DNA from: Bizionia sp. M204
Lineage (GTDB): Bacteria > Bacteroidota > Bacteroidia > Flavobacteriales > Flavobacteriaceae
Reading direction: 5' to 3'
DNA length: 64,000 nt
Assembly: GCF_023205095.1 (NCBI RefSeq)
Contig: NZ_CP046242.1
Location: forward strand, 3,089,001-3,153,000
Shown: piece by piece, positions 45,626 through 54,641 of the stretch
Numbering within the stretch: the first letter of the stretch is position 1
Layout of the letters: every line of letters starts with the position of its first letter
Translations under genes and position numbers: made by a program
Notes under the pieces: model-generated
The model's database searches: none
Seen by the model: the letters and a program-made list of their open reading frames with translations, nothing else
What the model was told of the DNA's origin: nothing

Positions 45626-45765
45626 TTAGAAAACAAGGTAAACTTAATTCTGGGCTATAGTTTTCTTAAAAAATCTTCGTATCTTTAGTCTGAATCCAGA
45701 AATTTAGACTTATTCATAATGAATTTTGTCAATAATTATAACAAATCCTTGTGGGGAAGTGAAAC

Positions 45766-47259
45766 CTACTCAATCTTCGGAATAAGTCTTCGAACTAAAA
45801 ATTCTACTTTAGGATCGATAACCTCGTATACTTTGGTACTATTAGGTCCTAGAATATCATCCTCTCGAATTAACTTGTAAGATTTCATTAATTTTATTTG
45901 ACCTTCAGATTGCGAATTATTTTGGTTAAAAGCGCGAGTTAAATCCTTGGATGTAAAACGATTAAGTTTAACAGCCAAAATCCTATTAATCATGGCTTTG
46001 ATTTCTTTATTCCTTCCTGCTTTCCAGGGATATAAAGAATCATAATCATAATTTGAACAAAACGACACCATGCCTGAAGAAATAGAATGATCATCGAAAT
46101 AACTCATGTTTTGATTATTGTTGGCTTGTTCTTGATAAATAGATCCAAGGAGAGAAATTAAATCTCTGGGAGATTTGTTTGCTAATCTTATTAGTTCATT
46201 TCGATCGTTTTCATCTGGAAATAAATCATCAAGTACCTTTTTACCATCCAAAGAAAAATAATTAATTCGTTTGTCGATTAATGGCTTCAAATCTTTTGAT
46301 TTCCATCTGACATCAATAAAACCAAATTTATCAAATCTTACTGTTCCTGACAACTCTGATCGCAATTCAGACCATAGGCTAAAACCAATAGCCAAATTGG
46401 CATTTAAAAGCAATTCTGTATCAGTTAATAACTCACTTGTAAACGTTCCTATTTTTTCAATATCCTGATTTAATTCTTGGTATTCATCAATTTTATCAAA
46501 CAATACAATAGTTGACTTGAAGTTTAATTTTTTTATAATTTTTAAAACTTCATCCAGCATTTTTTTTAAATTTTCCTTCGAACAATCTTGCGATTTTATA
46601 TCAATCTTGTCAAAATTAATTTCTTTAATAGTACCAAAATATTCCTTATAAACATTTGGAGAATCTATTTTATCAAGCCCTAATGACTGTTTGACAAAAT
46701 TTGAAGAGATTGAAATAGCCGTTGATGTTATAGTGTTTGCTGGAATTAAACCCCATTTATTAAAAAATTTAATAAGTCTATTCTTGGTTTTTACTTTATG
46801 AATGTTATTATAAATATTATCAAATTCTTCACGACTCATTGAAGAAAAAAACAAACGGATAAAAAACGCTAACTTTTCTTTATCTACCTGATTAAGACTC
46901 TTTAATAATTGCTTATTTTTTTGTAAAAAAACCGATAATTTAGTAACAAGCGTTTTTAAGATTAAGATTAAAAAAGCTGTCTCATTTGTTTTAATAGGTA
47001 TAGAATCAAATCTATCAATCATCACTACAAAAAGGTCAGTTTCTTTTTCTAGATCTTCAACTAATTTATTAATAATAGAAGTTTTGCCATGTCCCCTTTG
47101 CCCGATAATAAATCTACTATCTCCAGTTGACAGATCATTTGTTAATGTCTTGTAGTAATTAGGCTCATAGAAGATGTCTTCCAAAAACTCTAGTTCTTGT
47201 TCTGAAGAACGTTTAGAGAAAGGGTTTCTTTTTAACTCCAGATTATTGTTTAAAATCAA
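45766..47259 (-). CDS. P-loop ATPase with C-terminal winged-helix-like part, unknown role
   Basis: 497 aa. Walker A GQRGHGKT at residues 53-60, Walker B with extra acidic residues IVLFDKIDE (251-259), a sensor-like LLLNANLAIGFSLWSE (about 284-298) and a lid region with RWKSKDLKPLIDKRI (about 319-333). The last 75 residues (NRILAVKLNRFTSKDLTRAF, then LMKSYKLI) read as a winged helix. The build is that of ORC/STAND-like P-loop proteins of the Sll1717-like type. No nuclease or effector domain is recognisable. It is 54 bases downstream of the DUF3892 gene on the same strand and lies in the cargo region next to a restriction system, so a defence role is inferred. Confidence 0.72.
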   Translation of the reverse strand: MILNNNLELKRNPFSKRSSEQELEFLEDIFYEPNYYKTLTNDLSTGDSRFIIGQRGHGKTSIINKLVEDLEKETDLFVVMIDRFDSIPIKTNETAFLILILKTLVTKLSVFLQKNKQLLKSLNQVDKEKLAFFIRLFFSSMSREEFDNIYNNIHKVKTKNRLIKFFNKWGLIPANTITSTAISISSNFVKQSLGLDKIDSPNVYKEYFGTIKEINFDKIDIKSQDCSKENLKKMLDEVLKIIKKLNFKSTIVLFDKIDEYQELNQDIEKIGTFTSELLTDTELLLNANLAIGFSLWSELRSELSGTVRFDKFGFIDVRWKSKDLKPLIDKRINYFSLDGKKVLDDLFPDENDRNELIRLANKSPRDLISLLGSIYQEQANNNQNMSYFDDHSISSGMVSFCSNYDYDSLYPWKAGRNKEIKAMINRILAVKLNRFTSKDLTRAFNQNNSQSEGQIKLMKSYKLIREDDILGPNSTKVYEVIDPKVEFLVRRLIPKIE

Positions 47260-47313
47260 TTAAATTATTATTGGTTAGGTTGCTAAAGATATAAAATTAA
47301 ATGGATTATATTA

Positions 47314-47595
47314 TTATGGGCATTCTGGAAGATTTGATAGATTATTCGATTCGAAACCATCATTTTCAGTTTTTAAAATTTTTTTACCATTGTAATTTTT
47401 TACAACGACGTCAACTTTTCTGCCATTAGAATTTACATAAAATTCCCATTTCCCAGATTCGATAGCATCAATAGCTCTTTCTTGAGTAATTCTCCAACGT
47501 GAACCATCTGAATTTATACCTCCTATACTTTGTATATTGCCATAAGCGCTTGCTTTATGAGATTTATTGATACATTTGACTTCGTGTCTTGACAT
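47314..47595 (-). CDS. DUF3892 family protein
   Basis: 93 aa from the ATG at 47595 (MSRHEVKCINKSHKASAYGN); a longer frame to 47643 adds 16 residues unlike the family. Contains IQSIGGINSDGSRWRITQE, then WEFYVNSNGRKVDVVV and NNLSNLPECP, the usual layout of DUF3892 (small, Cys near both ends). Function unknown. Directly upstream of the P-loop ATPase on the same strand. Between 47596 and 47855 I see nothing assignable. Confidence 0.8.
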   Translation of the reverse strand: MSRHEVKCINKSHKASAYGNIQSIGGINSDGSRWRITQERAIDAIESGKWEFYVNSNGRKVDVVVKNYNGKKILKTENDGFESNNLSNLPECP

Positions 47596-47855
47596 TGGAA
47601 TTAAAGAGTGTTTTAATAGCATAAATTTAATGAAAATTTTCAAATAAAAAATTGATTTAAATTAAATGTATGTTAAAGGTGAATAAGACATAGCAAAATA
47701 AGTGCTGAATTGAAAATCAAGTAAAAATTAATTTTTTACAAAAGTACTTCTATAAGTTATATCCTACCTTTTCTACTACGTCCCTTTACATTAGGTCCAC
47801 TATTTCTAGGAGTACTTGATTAAACATAAGTGGCTAAAATATATAATTTTCATTT

Positions 47856-47977
47856 CTTAATTCGCCTTAACTTTACTTAATCAGTTTTAATCCATTTCAG
47901 AATCTTTCTGATGCTTTTATATTTGCCTTTCTGCAATTATTACTATTTTAGTCCATCATTTCAACCGCAAACTATTA
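47856..47977 (+). repeat. Upstream half of the duplicated type IIG start region
   Basis: The better-preserved member of the pair whose decayed partner is 44791-44956. It carries the 20-base spaced CTTAAT pair (47856, 47876) and ATTATTACTATTTT (47936-47949) ahead of the restriction gene ATG at 47978. The CTTAAT spacing also recurs near attR (58951, 58971, 58981). Confidence 0.6.
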
Positions 47978-50900
47978 ATGTCCTTATTTCAAGTTTCCGT
48001 ATTAAAGCAACATTTGAATCTGCAAAATCAAGATGTTGTTCTTAAAGCTTATAAAAAATATAGCAAGTATTTTTTAGATCCTACCATTCAAGAAAATATC
48101 CGAAGCTCTAAAGAAGAAGAATATCAAGGTATATTTCTAACGGAATTGTTTGGAACTATATTGGGTTATACCTTAAAACCGAATGCCGATTTTAACCTAG
48201 TTGCCGAATATAAAAATGAAACGAATGCCGGGAAAGCTGATGGTGCCATTCTGCATAATGATATTGCCATCGGTGTTATAGAGTTAAAAGGCACCAATAC
48301 TAAAGATTTAGAAAGTATTAGGAAACAAGCTTTCGAATATAAGGCTAATCAAAAAGGCTGTGTGTATGTCATAACCTCAAACTTTGAGAAACTGCGGTTT
48401 TATATTAATGATGCGACCGAGTTTGAAGAATTTAATTTGTTCGAGTTATCGCAAGAGCGTTTCGCTTTAATGTATTTATGCCTGCAAAAAGACAACGTAA
48501 TAAATAATGTGCCTTTAAAGATAAAGGAGGCTTCTATTGTGAAGGAGGAGCAAATAACCAAACAGTTTTATAAAGACTATTCATTATTTAAACGGGAATT
48601 ATACCGGGATTTGGTAAAGCGTAATACCAAAACTATTAAGGCTAACGCCACATTACGAACAAGTAGCAATCAAAATGAAGATACACATTCTGAAGAGTAT
48701 AAAGCGGAATTAGTCAAGTTAGAGAAAAACATTAAACTAACGCTCTTTAAAAAGTCGCAGAAACTTATAGATCGTTATTTATTTATATTTTTTGCCGAAG
48801 ATAGAGGGCTATTGCCGGCCAATAGTACCCAACAGATTTTAGACAAATGGAAAGCTGATGTAGATTTTGGTGATGAACGTCCGCTTTACGACCTCTTTAA
48901 ACAGTATTTTAATTTTTTAGATGAAGGACGAAAGGGAACGGCTAGCAGAGCGGAAATATATGCCTATAATGGCGGCTTATTTAAAGAAGATAAACTGTTA
49001 GATGGTTTAGAAATAGACAACCAATTACTTTATAAATACACCAAACAGTTAGCGGGTTATGATTTTGAGAGCCAAGTTGATGTCAACATTTTAGGCCACA
49101 TTTTCGAAAACTCACTAAACGAAATAGAAAGTGTTAATGCTGAAATTGAAGGTGGCGATTTCGATAAACAAACATCCAAGCGTAAAAAAGATGGCGTTTT
49201 CTACACACCTAAATACATTACCAAATACATAGTAGAAAATACCATTGGTAAGTTATGTGAGGAAAAGAAAACCGAATTAGGTTTTAAAGAAGAAGAATAT
49301 TTTAAGGGCAGAAAAAACAGAAACAAAACTACCATTGAAAAGTTGGTATTAATACTAGATACGTATCGTGACTGGCTTTTACAACTTACCATTTGTGATC
49401 CTGCCTGTGGCTCTGGAGCATTTTTAAACCAAGCGTTAGACTTTTTAATTAAAGAACATGTTTATATAGATGAATTGAAGACCAAAGTACTAGGTGGTGG
49501 TTTACAATTTCCAGATATAGAGAATACCATATTAGAAAACAATATTTACGGTGCAGATTTAAACGAAGAATCTATAGAAATTGCCAAGCTATCCTTGTGG
49601 TTACGTACCGCACAGCCAAGACGTAAATTAAATGATTTAAGTACCAATATTAAATGTGGTAACAGTTTAATAGATAGCAAAGCAGTAGCGGGAGATAAAG
49701 CCTTTAATTGGGAAGAACAATTCCCTAAAGTATTTGAAAAAGGTGGTTTTGATGTGATTATTGGGAATCCGCCTTATGTTAATGCAAATGAACTAAAGAA
49801 GGGACTTTCTAAAGACCAATATTCTTTTTTAAAATCTAATTATGAGACAGCTAAAGGAACAGTAGATTTATATATTTATTTCTTTGAAAAGGGATTAGAC
49901 ATAATTAATCAAAATGGTATTCTATCTTACATAACACCAAACAGATTCTTGTCAGCCAGCTATGGAAAGGCATTAAGAGAAATATTAGTTAATCGATATG
50001 AAATATTAGGATTAATTGATTATTCTGACAAGCGAGTATTTGAAGATGCGAGTACCTATCCTGTTATTTCATTTTTAAAGAAAAAAGAGAGAGAAAACTA
50101 TAAAGTAACAACAGGAGGTTTTGATGAAGTATCAAAACAAATAATTGAAGCCAAATTTGATTCAAATAAACTAAATGTTTTAGAGGATTATATTTTAGGT
50201 TTTTTATTAAACGATAAATTAATAATTACTGAAAAAATTATTAATCAATCCGAAAGTTTAGAAAATGCAGGTAAGATTAATGCAACTTCTACCGCAAGTG
50301 AGGCTGATGATTATTCTAAACTTATTACTGAAGATGGTCAAGGTTATAAATTAATTAATACTGGAACAATAGACCCTTATTGTACAACTTGGGGAATTTC
50401 TGAATTAACAGATAAGGGTAGAAAATTTTTAAAACCTTTTTTACCCAAAGAATCAGAGAGCATTTCTGAAAATAGGCATAATTTATACTCATCGCCTAAA
50501 ATTATTATTGCAAAAATTGGATTAAAATGTGAAGCTTTTTATGATAATAAAGGAGAATATTCATCTATAAATACTAACTGTATTCACTCATTTAGTGAAG
50601 ATTATTTACCAGAATATGTACAATGCTGGATTAATTCAAAATTATATAATTATATGTTTGAATGCTTCTTTGATGGCCTAAGAATGTCAGGAGGTTATCT
50701 ACTTTTTTCAGCACCAAATTTGCGGAATACATACATCAAGAGAATAACTATTGATAGGCAGAATCATTTTATTCAATTATCTCAAGATTTACAAAAGAAA
50801 AATACTGATTTAAATATTATGCTATCACGCTTTAGTGCTTTCTTTTCTAATAGCGTAGAAATAGAAAAATTATCACGCAAACTCGAAAAATGGCACGAGT

Positions 50901-51130
50901 TAGACTTTGCAGTCTTTATAAAAGAACTCAACAAAGCCATTAAAAAAGCAGGTGGTACACCACTCACCAAAAAAGACGAGTTTGAGTGGTTAGACCTCTT
51001 TGAAGAAAACAAACAAAAAGCACAAGCCTTAAAAACCCAAATTAACCAAACAGATAAAGAAATTGACACTATGGTTTATGAGCTGTATGGTTTAACAGAT
51101 GAAGAAATAAAAATTGTAGAGAATAGTTAA
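47978..51130 (+). CDS. Type IIG (Eco57I-like) restriction-modification protein
   Basis: 1050 aa. N-terminal PD-(D/E)xK nuclease: KADGAI (Asp88) and IELKG (Glu102, Lys104). Helical connector, then a gamma-type N6-adenine methyltransferase with motif I CDPACGSGAF near 474 and motif IV IGNPPY near 595, and a TaqI-like target-recognition part (DPYCTTWGISELTDKG, then the ~780-1000 region). C-terminal coiled coil from about 985. A single chain that methylates and cuts, so it needs no separate subunits. The next gene starts one base after its stop. Confidence 0.92.
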   Translation: MSLFQVSVLKQHLNLQNQDVVLKAYKKYSKYFLDPTIQENIRSSKEEEYQGIFLTELFGTILGYTLKPNADFNLVAEYKNETNAGKADGAILHNDIAIGVIELKGTNTKDLESIRKQAFEYKANQKGCVYVITSNFEKLRFYINDATEFEEFNLFELSQERFALMYLCLQKDNVINNVPLKIKEASIVKEEQITKQFYKDYSLFKRELYRDLVKRNTKTIKANATLRTSSNQNEDTHSEEYKAELVKLEKNIKLTLFKKSQKLIDRYLFIFFAEDRGLLPANSTQQILDKWKADVDFGDERPLYDLFKQYFNFLDEGRKGTASRAEIYAYNGGLFKEDKLLDGLEIDNQLLYKYTKQLAGYDFESQVDVNILGHIFENSLNEIESVNAEIEGGDFDKQTSKRKKDGVFYTPKYITKYIVENTIGKLCEEKKTELGFKEEEYFKGRKNRNKTTIEKLVLILDTYRDWLLQLTICDPACGSGAFLNQALDFLIKEHVYIDELKTKVLGGGLQFPDIENTILENNIYGADLNEESIEIAKLSLWLRTAQPRRKLNDLSTNIKCGNSLIDSKAVAGDKAFNWEEQFPKVFEKGGFDVIIGNPPYVNANELKKGLSKDQYSFLKSNYETAKGTVDLYIYFFEKGLDIINQNGILSYITPNRFLSASYGKALREILVNRYEILGLIDYSDKRVFEDASTYPVISFLKKKERENYKVTTGGFDEVSKQIIEAKFDSNKLNVLEDYILGFLLNDKLIITEKIINQSESLENAGKINATSTASEADDYSKLITEDGQGYKLINTGTIDPYCTTWGISELTDKGRKFLKPFLPKESESISENRHNLYSSPKIIIAKIGLKCEAFYDNKGEYSSINTNCIHSFSEDYLPEYVQCWINSKLYNYMFECFFDGLRMSGGYLLFSAPNLRNTYIKRITIDRQNHFIQLSQDLQKKNTDLNIMLSRFSAFFSNSVEIEKLSRKLEKWHELDFAVFIKELNKAIKKAGGTPLTKKDEFEWLDLFEENKQKAQALKTQINQTDKEIDTMVYELYGLTDEEIKIVENS

Positions 51131-51131
51131 C

Positions 51132-52004
51132 ATGAAATTTATACCACCACTGGAAATAGCCTCAAAAATAATGACGTTAATTGAGGAGTCTAACAAAGAA
51201 CTCATTTTGGTTTCACCTTATGTAGAGTTATCAAAATGGAATAAAATGAGAAAGTGTTTAGATAGAGCTGTAAATAGAGGCGTAGAAATTACGTTTGTAG
51301 CTCGAAAAAACGCAAAACAAGATTTGAGTTTTTTACAGCTTAAAGGAATCAATTTAGTTCTGGTAAATGATCTCCATGCAAAACTCTATTTAAACGAGGA
51401 ATACGGTATTGTTACTTCGCAAAACATCGTTTACTATTCAGACGTTAATTCAATTGATATTGCCTATAAAACGGTTTCTGATGATCAAAGAAGTGAATTG
51501 GTAGAGTTTGTGGATAAGTATGTAGTTAAATTAGAGGGTAAGTCCAATAAATCCATTGGTATTATTGATGAATCGGTTGATTTTGAGTCGATTAATATGA
51601 CCTCTCAAGAGATACGTAAATTGGGTCATTTTTTTATTCAAACATATGATAAAAGGAAGTTTGTAATCACTTTTAATTATATTTTTTGTGGTAATTTAAT
51701 TCCGTTTGCAGATGTAATGATTAGTTCGGTTTATACGGTAAAAACCTCAAAATCTAATAATGAAAATATAGATGATTTTATAAAAGAGATTTTAAGTTTT
51801 AATTTGAACTTAAAAAATGATTTTGATGTGCAATTATGGACAAGACATAATAAGTTTTATTATATCTATTTCGTACCTAAAGTTGGATTTAAGATTGAGG
51901 ATTTAATTAGTGATTTTGATTTAATCACGCAGGCTATTGTAAATTCTAAATATGCCGAGGAATTTGAAAGGCGAAGAGAAGTAAATGTAAGAGGGATAAT
52001 TTAA
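51132..52004 (+). CDS. Phospholipase D-like protein linked to the type IIG system
   Basis: 290 aa. N-terminal PLD fold: ELILVSPYVELSKWNKM and the HxK motif as LHAKLYLNEEYGIVTSQN (about 94-111). The usual HxKx4D has Glu at the Asp place, and GSxN is TSQN, so this is a variant site, perhaps still a nuclease, perhaps not. There is only one HKD motif, so a dimer is expected. The C-terminal ~140 residues are unassigned. One base after the restriction gene stop, so they form an operon; a role in the same system is inferred. Confidence 0.72.
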   Translation: MKFIPPLEIASKIMTLIEESNKELILVSPYVELSKWNKMRKCLDRAVNRGVEITFVARKNAKQDLSFLQLKGINLVLVNDLHAKLYLNEEYGIVTSQNIVYYSDVNSIDIAYKTVSDDQRSELVEFVDKYVVKLEGKSNKSIGIIDESVDFESINMTSQEIRKLGHFFIQTYDKRKFVITFNYIFCGNLIPFADVMISSVYTVKTSKSNNENIDDFIKEILSFNLNLKNDFDVQLWTRHNKFYYIYFVPKVGFKIEDLISDFDLITQAIVNSKYAEEFERRREVNVRGII

Positions 52005-52183
52005 CCGGAGGGACGGCGTAAATTTGGAATCATAGCTAACTTTTAAAAATTTCTTAATATGCTAAATTGTTATAAATTATTGACTTGGCCTATTTTGCCG
52101 CTTTTAATCTTTTTTTTAGGTCATATAACAAAGATTTATACGTGTTTTACGATTAAATTTTAAATTTATTAAAAGTCATTATT

Positions 52184-52813
52184 ATGAAGCATGAAATAAG
52201 CTTAAATTATAAAATAAAATACGTTTGGATTGGATTAATATGTATCGTGGTTTTCGGTGTGCTTTTATTTTTAACATTAGCGTATCACGACATAAAAATC
52301 ACTTTAATTGATGTAATTACCTATTTAGCTGGTATGTGTGCTACTTTAACGCTGCTTTACCATGCTTTTAGTTTGGAATACCAAATATTAGCACAAAAAG
52401 AAAACACAGACTTATTGCGTACTAAATATACCTATGATATGATTTCTAAATGGTCTAGTACAGATATGAGAGAATGTGTCAACGAGGTTAGGTCAATTCT
52501 TAAAGATTCTGATAGATTAAAAGAATTGCAAGACCCTTCTCAAATTGAGAAGTTCGCAGAATATCTTAAAAGTAATTCAAAACATAGAGGCTATTTAGTT
52601 CAGACATTGAATTACTTTGAGAACATAGCTACGATGTATGATACTAATCATATTGACCATGAAATAGTTAAAAAAACGTTTAAGTCGTTATTTATTAGTT
52701 ATTATGCAGTTTTAAAGAATTATATTGATTTTAGACAGAAAGAATACCCAGATAGTTGGTACTATTATGAAAAGGTATGTAAAGTGTGGATCGAAAACAA
52801 TAAAACGGCATAA
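52184..52813 (+). CDS. DUF4760 family membrane protein
   Basis: 209 aa. Two N-terminal transmembrane helices (about 12-33 and 43-60), then a soluble helical domain with YDMISKWSSTDMRECVNEV, LNYFENIATMY and a C-terminal WYYYEKVCKVWI. This layout is DUF4760, seen widely in islands and without known function. ATG at 52184, 180 bases after the PLD gene; no clear promoter between, so it may be part of the same message. The 52005-52183 stretch shows nothing else. Confidence 0.75.
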   Translation: MKHEISLNYKIKYVWIGLICIVVFGVLLFLTLAYHDIKITLIDVITYLAGMCATLTLLYHAFSLEYQILAQKENTDLLRTKYTYDMISKWSSTDMRECVNEVRSILKDSDRLKELQDPSQIEKFAEYLKSNSKHRGYLVQTLNYFENIATMYDTNHIDHEIVKKTFKSLFISYYAVLKNYIDFRQKEYPDSWYYYEKVCKVWIENNKTA

Positions 52814-52825
52814 AAATTGTTACAT

Positions 52826-52855
52826 TTGTATAAACAGATTATTTGATTATATTTA
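52826..52855 (+). promoter_or_regulatory. Promoter of the micro-ORF unit
   Basis: TTG (52826-52828), 19 bases, TATATTTA (52848-52855). Matches the Bacteroidota form apart from A at the last position. Confidence 0.45.
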
Positions 52856-52885
52856 CTATATCAATTAACACTAAAAACAATAATT

Positions 52886-52942
52886 ATGAGAAAGCAACAA
52901 GTTTCAAAAAAACCACTGATTAAAGGTGTTGACGGATTATAA
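52886..52942 (+). CDS. 18-codon peptide in its own transcription unit
   Basis: MRKQQVSKKPLIKGVDGL, ending TAA at 52940-52942. It has a promoter ~30 bases upstream and a perfect 10-bp terminator 20 bases downstream, so the transcript would be about 125 bases long. Basic N-terminus, GVDGL end. Either a real micropeptide or an sRNA that only happens to be open. No family is recognised. Confidence 0.35.
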   Translation: MRKQQVSKKPLIKGVDGL

Positions 52943-52960
52943 CTAGTTATAGATTTTATT

Positions 52961-52989
52961 AAAAAGGAGGGTAAAACCTCCTTTTTTTG
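52961..52989 (+). terminator. Strong intrinsic terminator
   Basis: AAAAAGGAGG (52961-52970) pairs with CCTCCTTTTT (52977-52986) around a six-base loop, followed by more T. It closes the micro-ORF unit and any transcript coming from the restriction operon. From here to 53293 I see no gene or repeat. Confidence 0.9.
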
Positions 52990-53293
52990 TTTTCTACATT
53001 CATTTTTAAATGTCATTTAATTCTAAATTTTTGTCCAAATGAATAATTTTGATATTACCAAGAGTTTGTGGTGATGGCACTTTGTCAGAAATCGTATCTT
53101 AATTTCTTTTAGGTTTTTATATTTATGATGGTTTTTTCATAACATTGAAATTTAGGATTCCCATTTTATAAATTTTTTAATCCATTATTTTAATAAGTAT
53201 TGCTTTTGAAGTGATAGAAATACTGGCTGATGTAATTTTTTATCCGATCTAAAGTAAATGGTAATTTGGATAATTTATTGTTTAATAGTTTTG

Positions 53294-53502
53294 CAAACCG
53301 TTTGCAAACCGTAGCCTAGAGATTAACAAACCGTTTGTAAACTGCGACTGGGTATTCTGCAAACCGTTTTCAAACCATAACAAAGAAATTAGCAAACCGT
53401 TTTCAAACTTTAACCGAATATTCTGCAAACCGTTTGCAAAAATGCATGTAAATTAAATTTAATGCCATTTATATAATTAAACCGTTCGATGAAAACCGTT
53501 TT
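53294..53502. repeat. Iterons and AT-rich tract: probable replication origin
   Basis: Five direct units start exactly every 33 bases (53294, 53327, 53360, 53393, 53426), each opening with the invariant CAAACCGTTT and mostly followed by (G/T)(C/T)AAAC. The spacers alternate, giving a 66-base second-order repeat (units 2 and 4 end ATTCTG; units 1 and 3 do not). An AT-rich stretch (53441-53480) follows, then a further in-phase AAACCGTTTT at 53493 (66 bases on from unit 5). Iterons plus an AT-rich tract beside primase and helicase genes is the known build of plasmid and PICI-type origins. Confidence 0.8.
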
Positions 53503-53607
53503 CTTTACTTTTAAACAAATTTTCAAAACTTAGTAATACTACTGTTTAAGGTGATAGTGTGAATTAACGGTATAAGCCGTTTATTATCATTTAAAAAATT
53601 AATTCTT

Positions 53608-54546
53608 TTAGTCAAGTAAGTTTTTAAAGTTAATGTCCAAATTAATTAAGTAGTCTGCTATATCTAAACCTAATTCTTTTTCTTGTTCTGTAGCCTTTTC
53701 CTCTAATAAAGTGGATACTTTAAAAGTTGCTAGTTTAGTTAGCTGTGGTATTTTTTTAGTCCATGAATCAAAACCGTTTAGATCTGGAAACAAAACGACA
53801 TTCCGGCCCTTTAAAACTCTTGTTTTGGCTTCATTTAAATTATTAATACCGCCACATGATAGCCATATAAACTCCGGTAAATAAACGCTTGAAATTACAG
53901 CTGTTTTTTCCGATTCAACTATAGCAATTGGTTTAATTAAGTCTTCGTTTAGTAAGTGTTCACCAAAGTAGCATTGTTCTAAATTATAATTGTCAAGTTT
54001 TAAAACAGTATGAACCCAGTTAGCAGGCGGAAAATTGCTCTTAATTCTTTTGCCTGTGCTGGAGTTGTATTGAATTATTTTGCCTGTTCTTATTTTATAA
54101 TCTCTGTCTACTTGAAAAAAAACGGTTGCACCATTCCAATATTTTGAGGTTCCAATATTATATTTTTCGGCTAATTCAGTTGCAACTGTTTTATTCCAAT
54201 GATTTTTTAAAAAATCTAAAAAGTTATTACGTTTTTTACTTGATTTACTTTGATGCATAATATGAGGATTAATATAACTGGTTTTTGGTTTTTTTATCTT
54301 TTCGGTTGTGGTAATCTTTTTAGTAATTGCTTGAAATAGAATACTGTTTTCAGAAAAGTATTGTTTTGGCTTATAGTGATATCCGCACTTTATAATTCTA
54401 TTACAGCAACCTACGGCATCATTCAAGTATGTATTGGATTCGGTGTCAATATATCTTGTAAATACTGACTTTTTTAGACATTTTGGGCAGTGGTGCCGAG
54501 TTTTAGCGCCCTTATATGGTTCTAGCGTATATCTATGGTTTTTCAT
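53608..54546 (-). CDS. Primase-like protein (zinc finger + Toprim, DUF6371-type)
   Basis: 312 aa. Zinc-finger region HHCPKC (about 18-23) with CCNRIIKCGYHYKPKQYF (about 47-64), the CHC2-like start seen in DUF6371/PG0870-type proteins. A C-terminal Toprim-like part: IAIVESEKTAV (Glu), LSCGGINNL and VVLFPDLNGFDSW (acidic pair), then LDIADYL. It should prime replication of the element. It precedes the iterons and follows the helicase gene in transcription order. Confidence 0.72.
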   Translation of the reverse strand: MKNHRYTLEPYKGAKTRHHCPKCLKKSVFTRYIDTESNTYLNDAVGCCNRIIKCGYHYKPKQYFSENSILFQAITKKITTTEKIKKPKTSYINPHIMHQSKSSKKRNNFLDFLKNHWNKTVATELAEKYNIGTSKYWNGATVFFQVDRDYKIRTGKIIQYNSSTGKRIKSNFPPANWVHTVLKLDNYNLEQCYFGEHLLNEDLIKPIAIVESEKTAVISSVYLPEFIWLSCGGINNLNEAKTRVLKGRNVVLFPDLNGFDSWTKKIPQLTKLATFKVSTLLEEKATEQEKELGLDIADYLINLDINFKNLLD

Positions 54547-54641
54547 TTTATATGGCTTAAAATATTGTTTGCTTTAACTTCATTTACTTCACATCTTCAC
54601 CTTTTCTATTTATAGTGTGAAGATGTGAAGCAAGTGAAGGT

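Noticed and set aside
47810-47816. GAGTACT, matching part of the att core, in the middle of the element
   Set aside because: Only 7 bases match and the rest of the 18-base core is absent; too short to be a third att site.
47757-47819. Minus-strand reading SSTPRNSGPNVKGRSRKGRI before a stop, looking like a protein C-terminus
   Set aside because: No start codon, a stop directly before it and no homologous upstream part found. Could be a remnant but cannot be supported.
53294-53502. Regular repeats considered as a CRISPR array
   Set aside because: The conserved part is about 10 bases with short, related alternating spacers and there are no cas genes; iterons explain it better.
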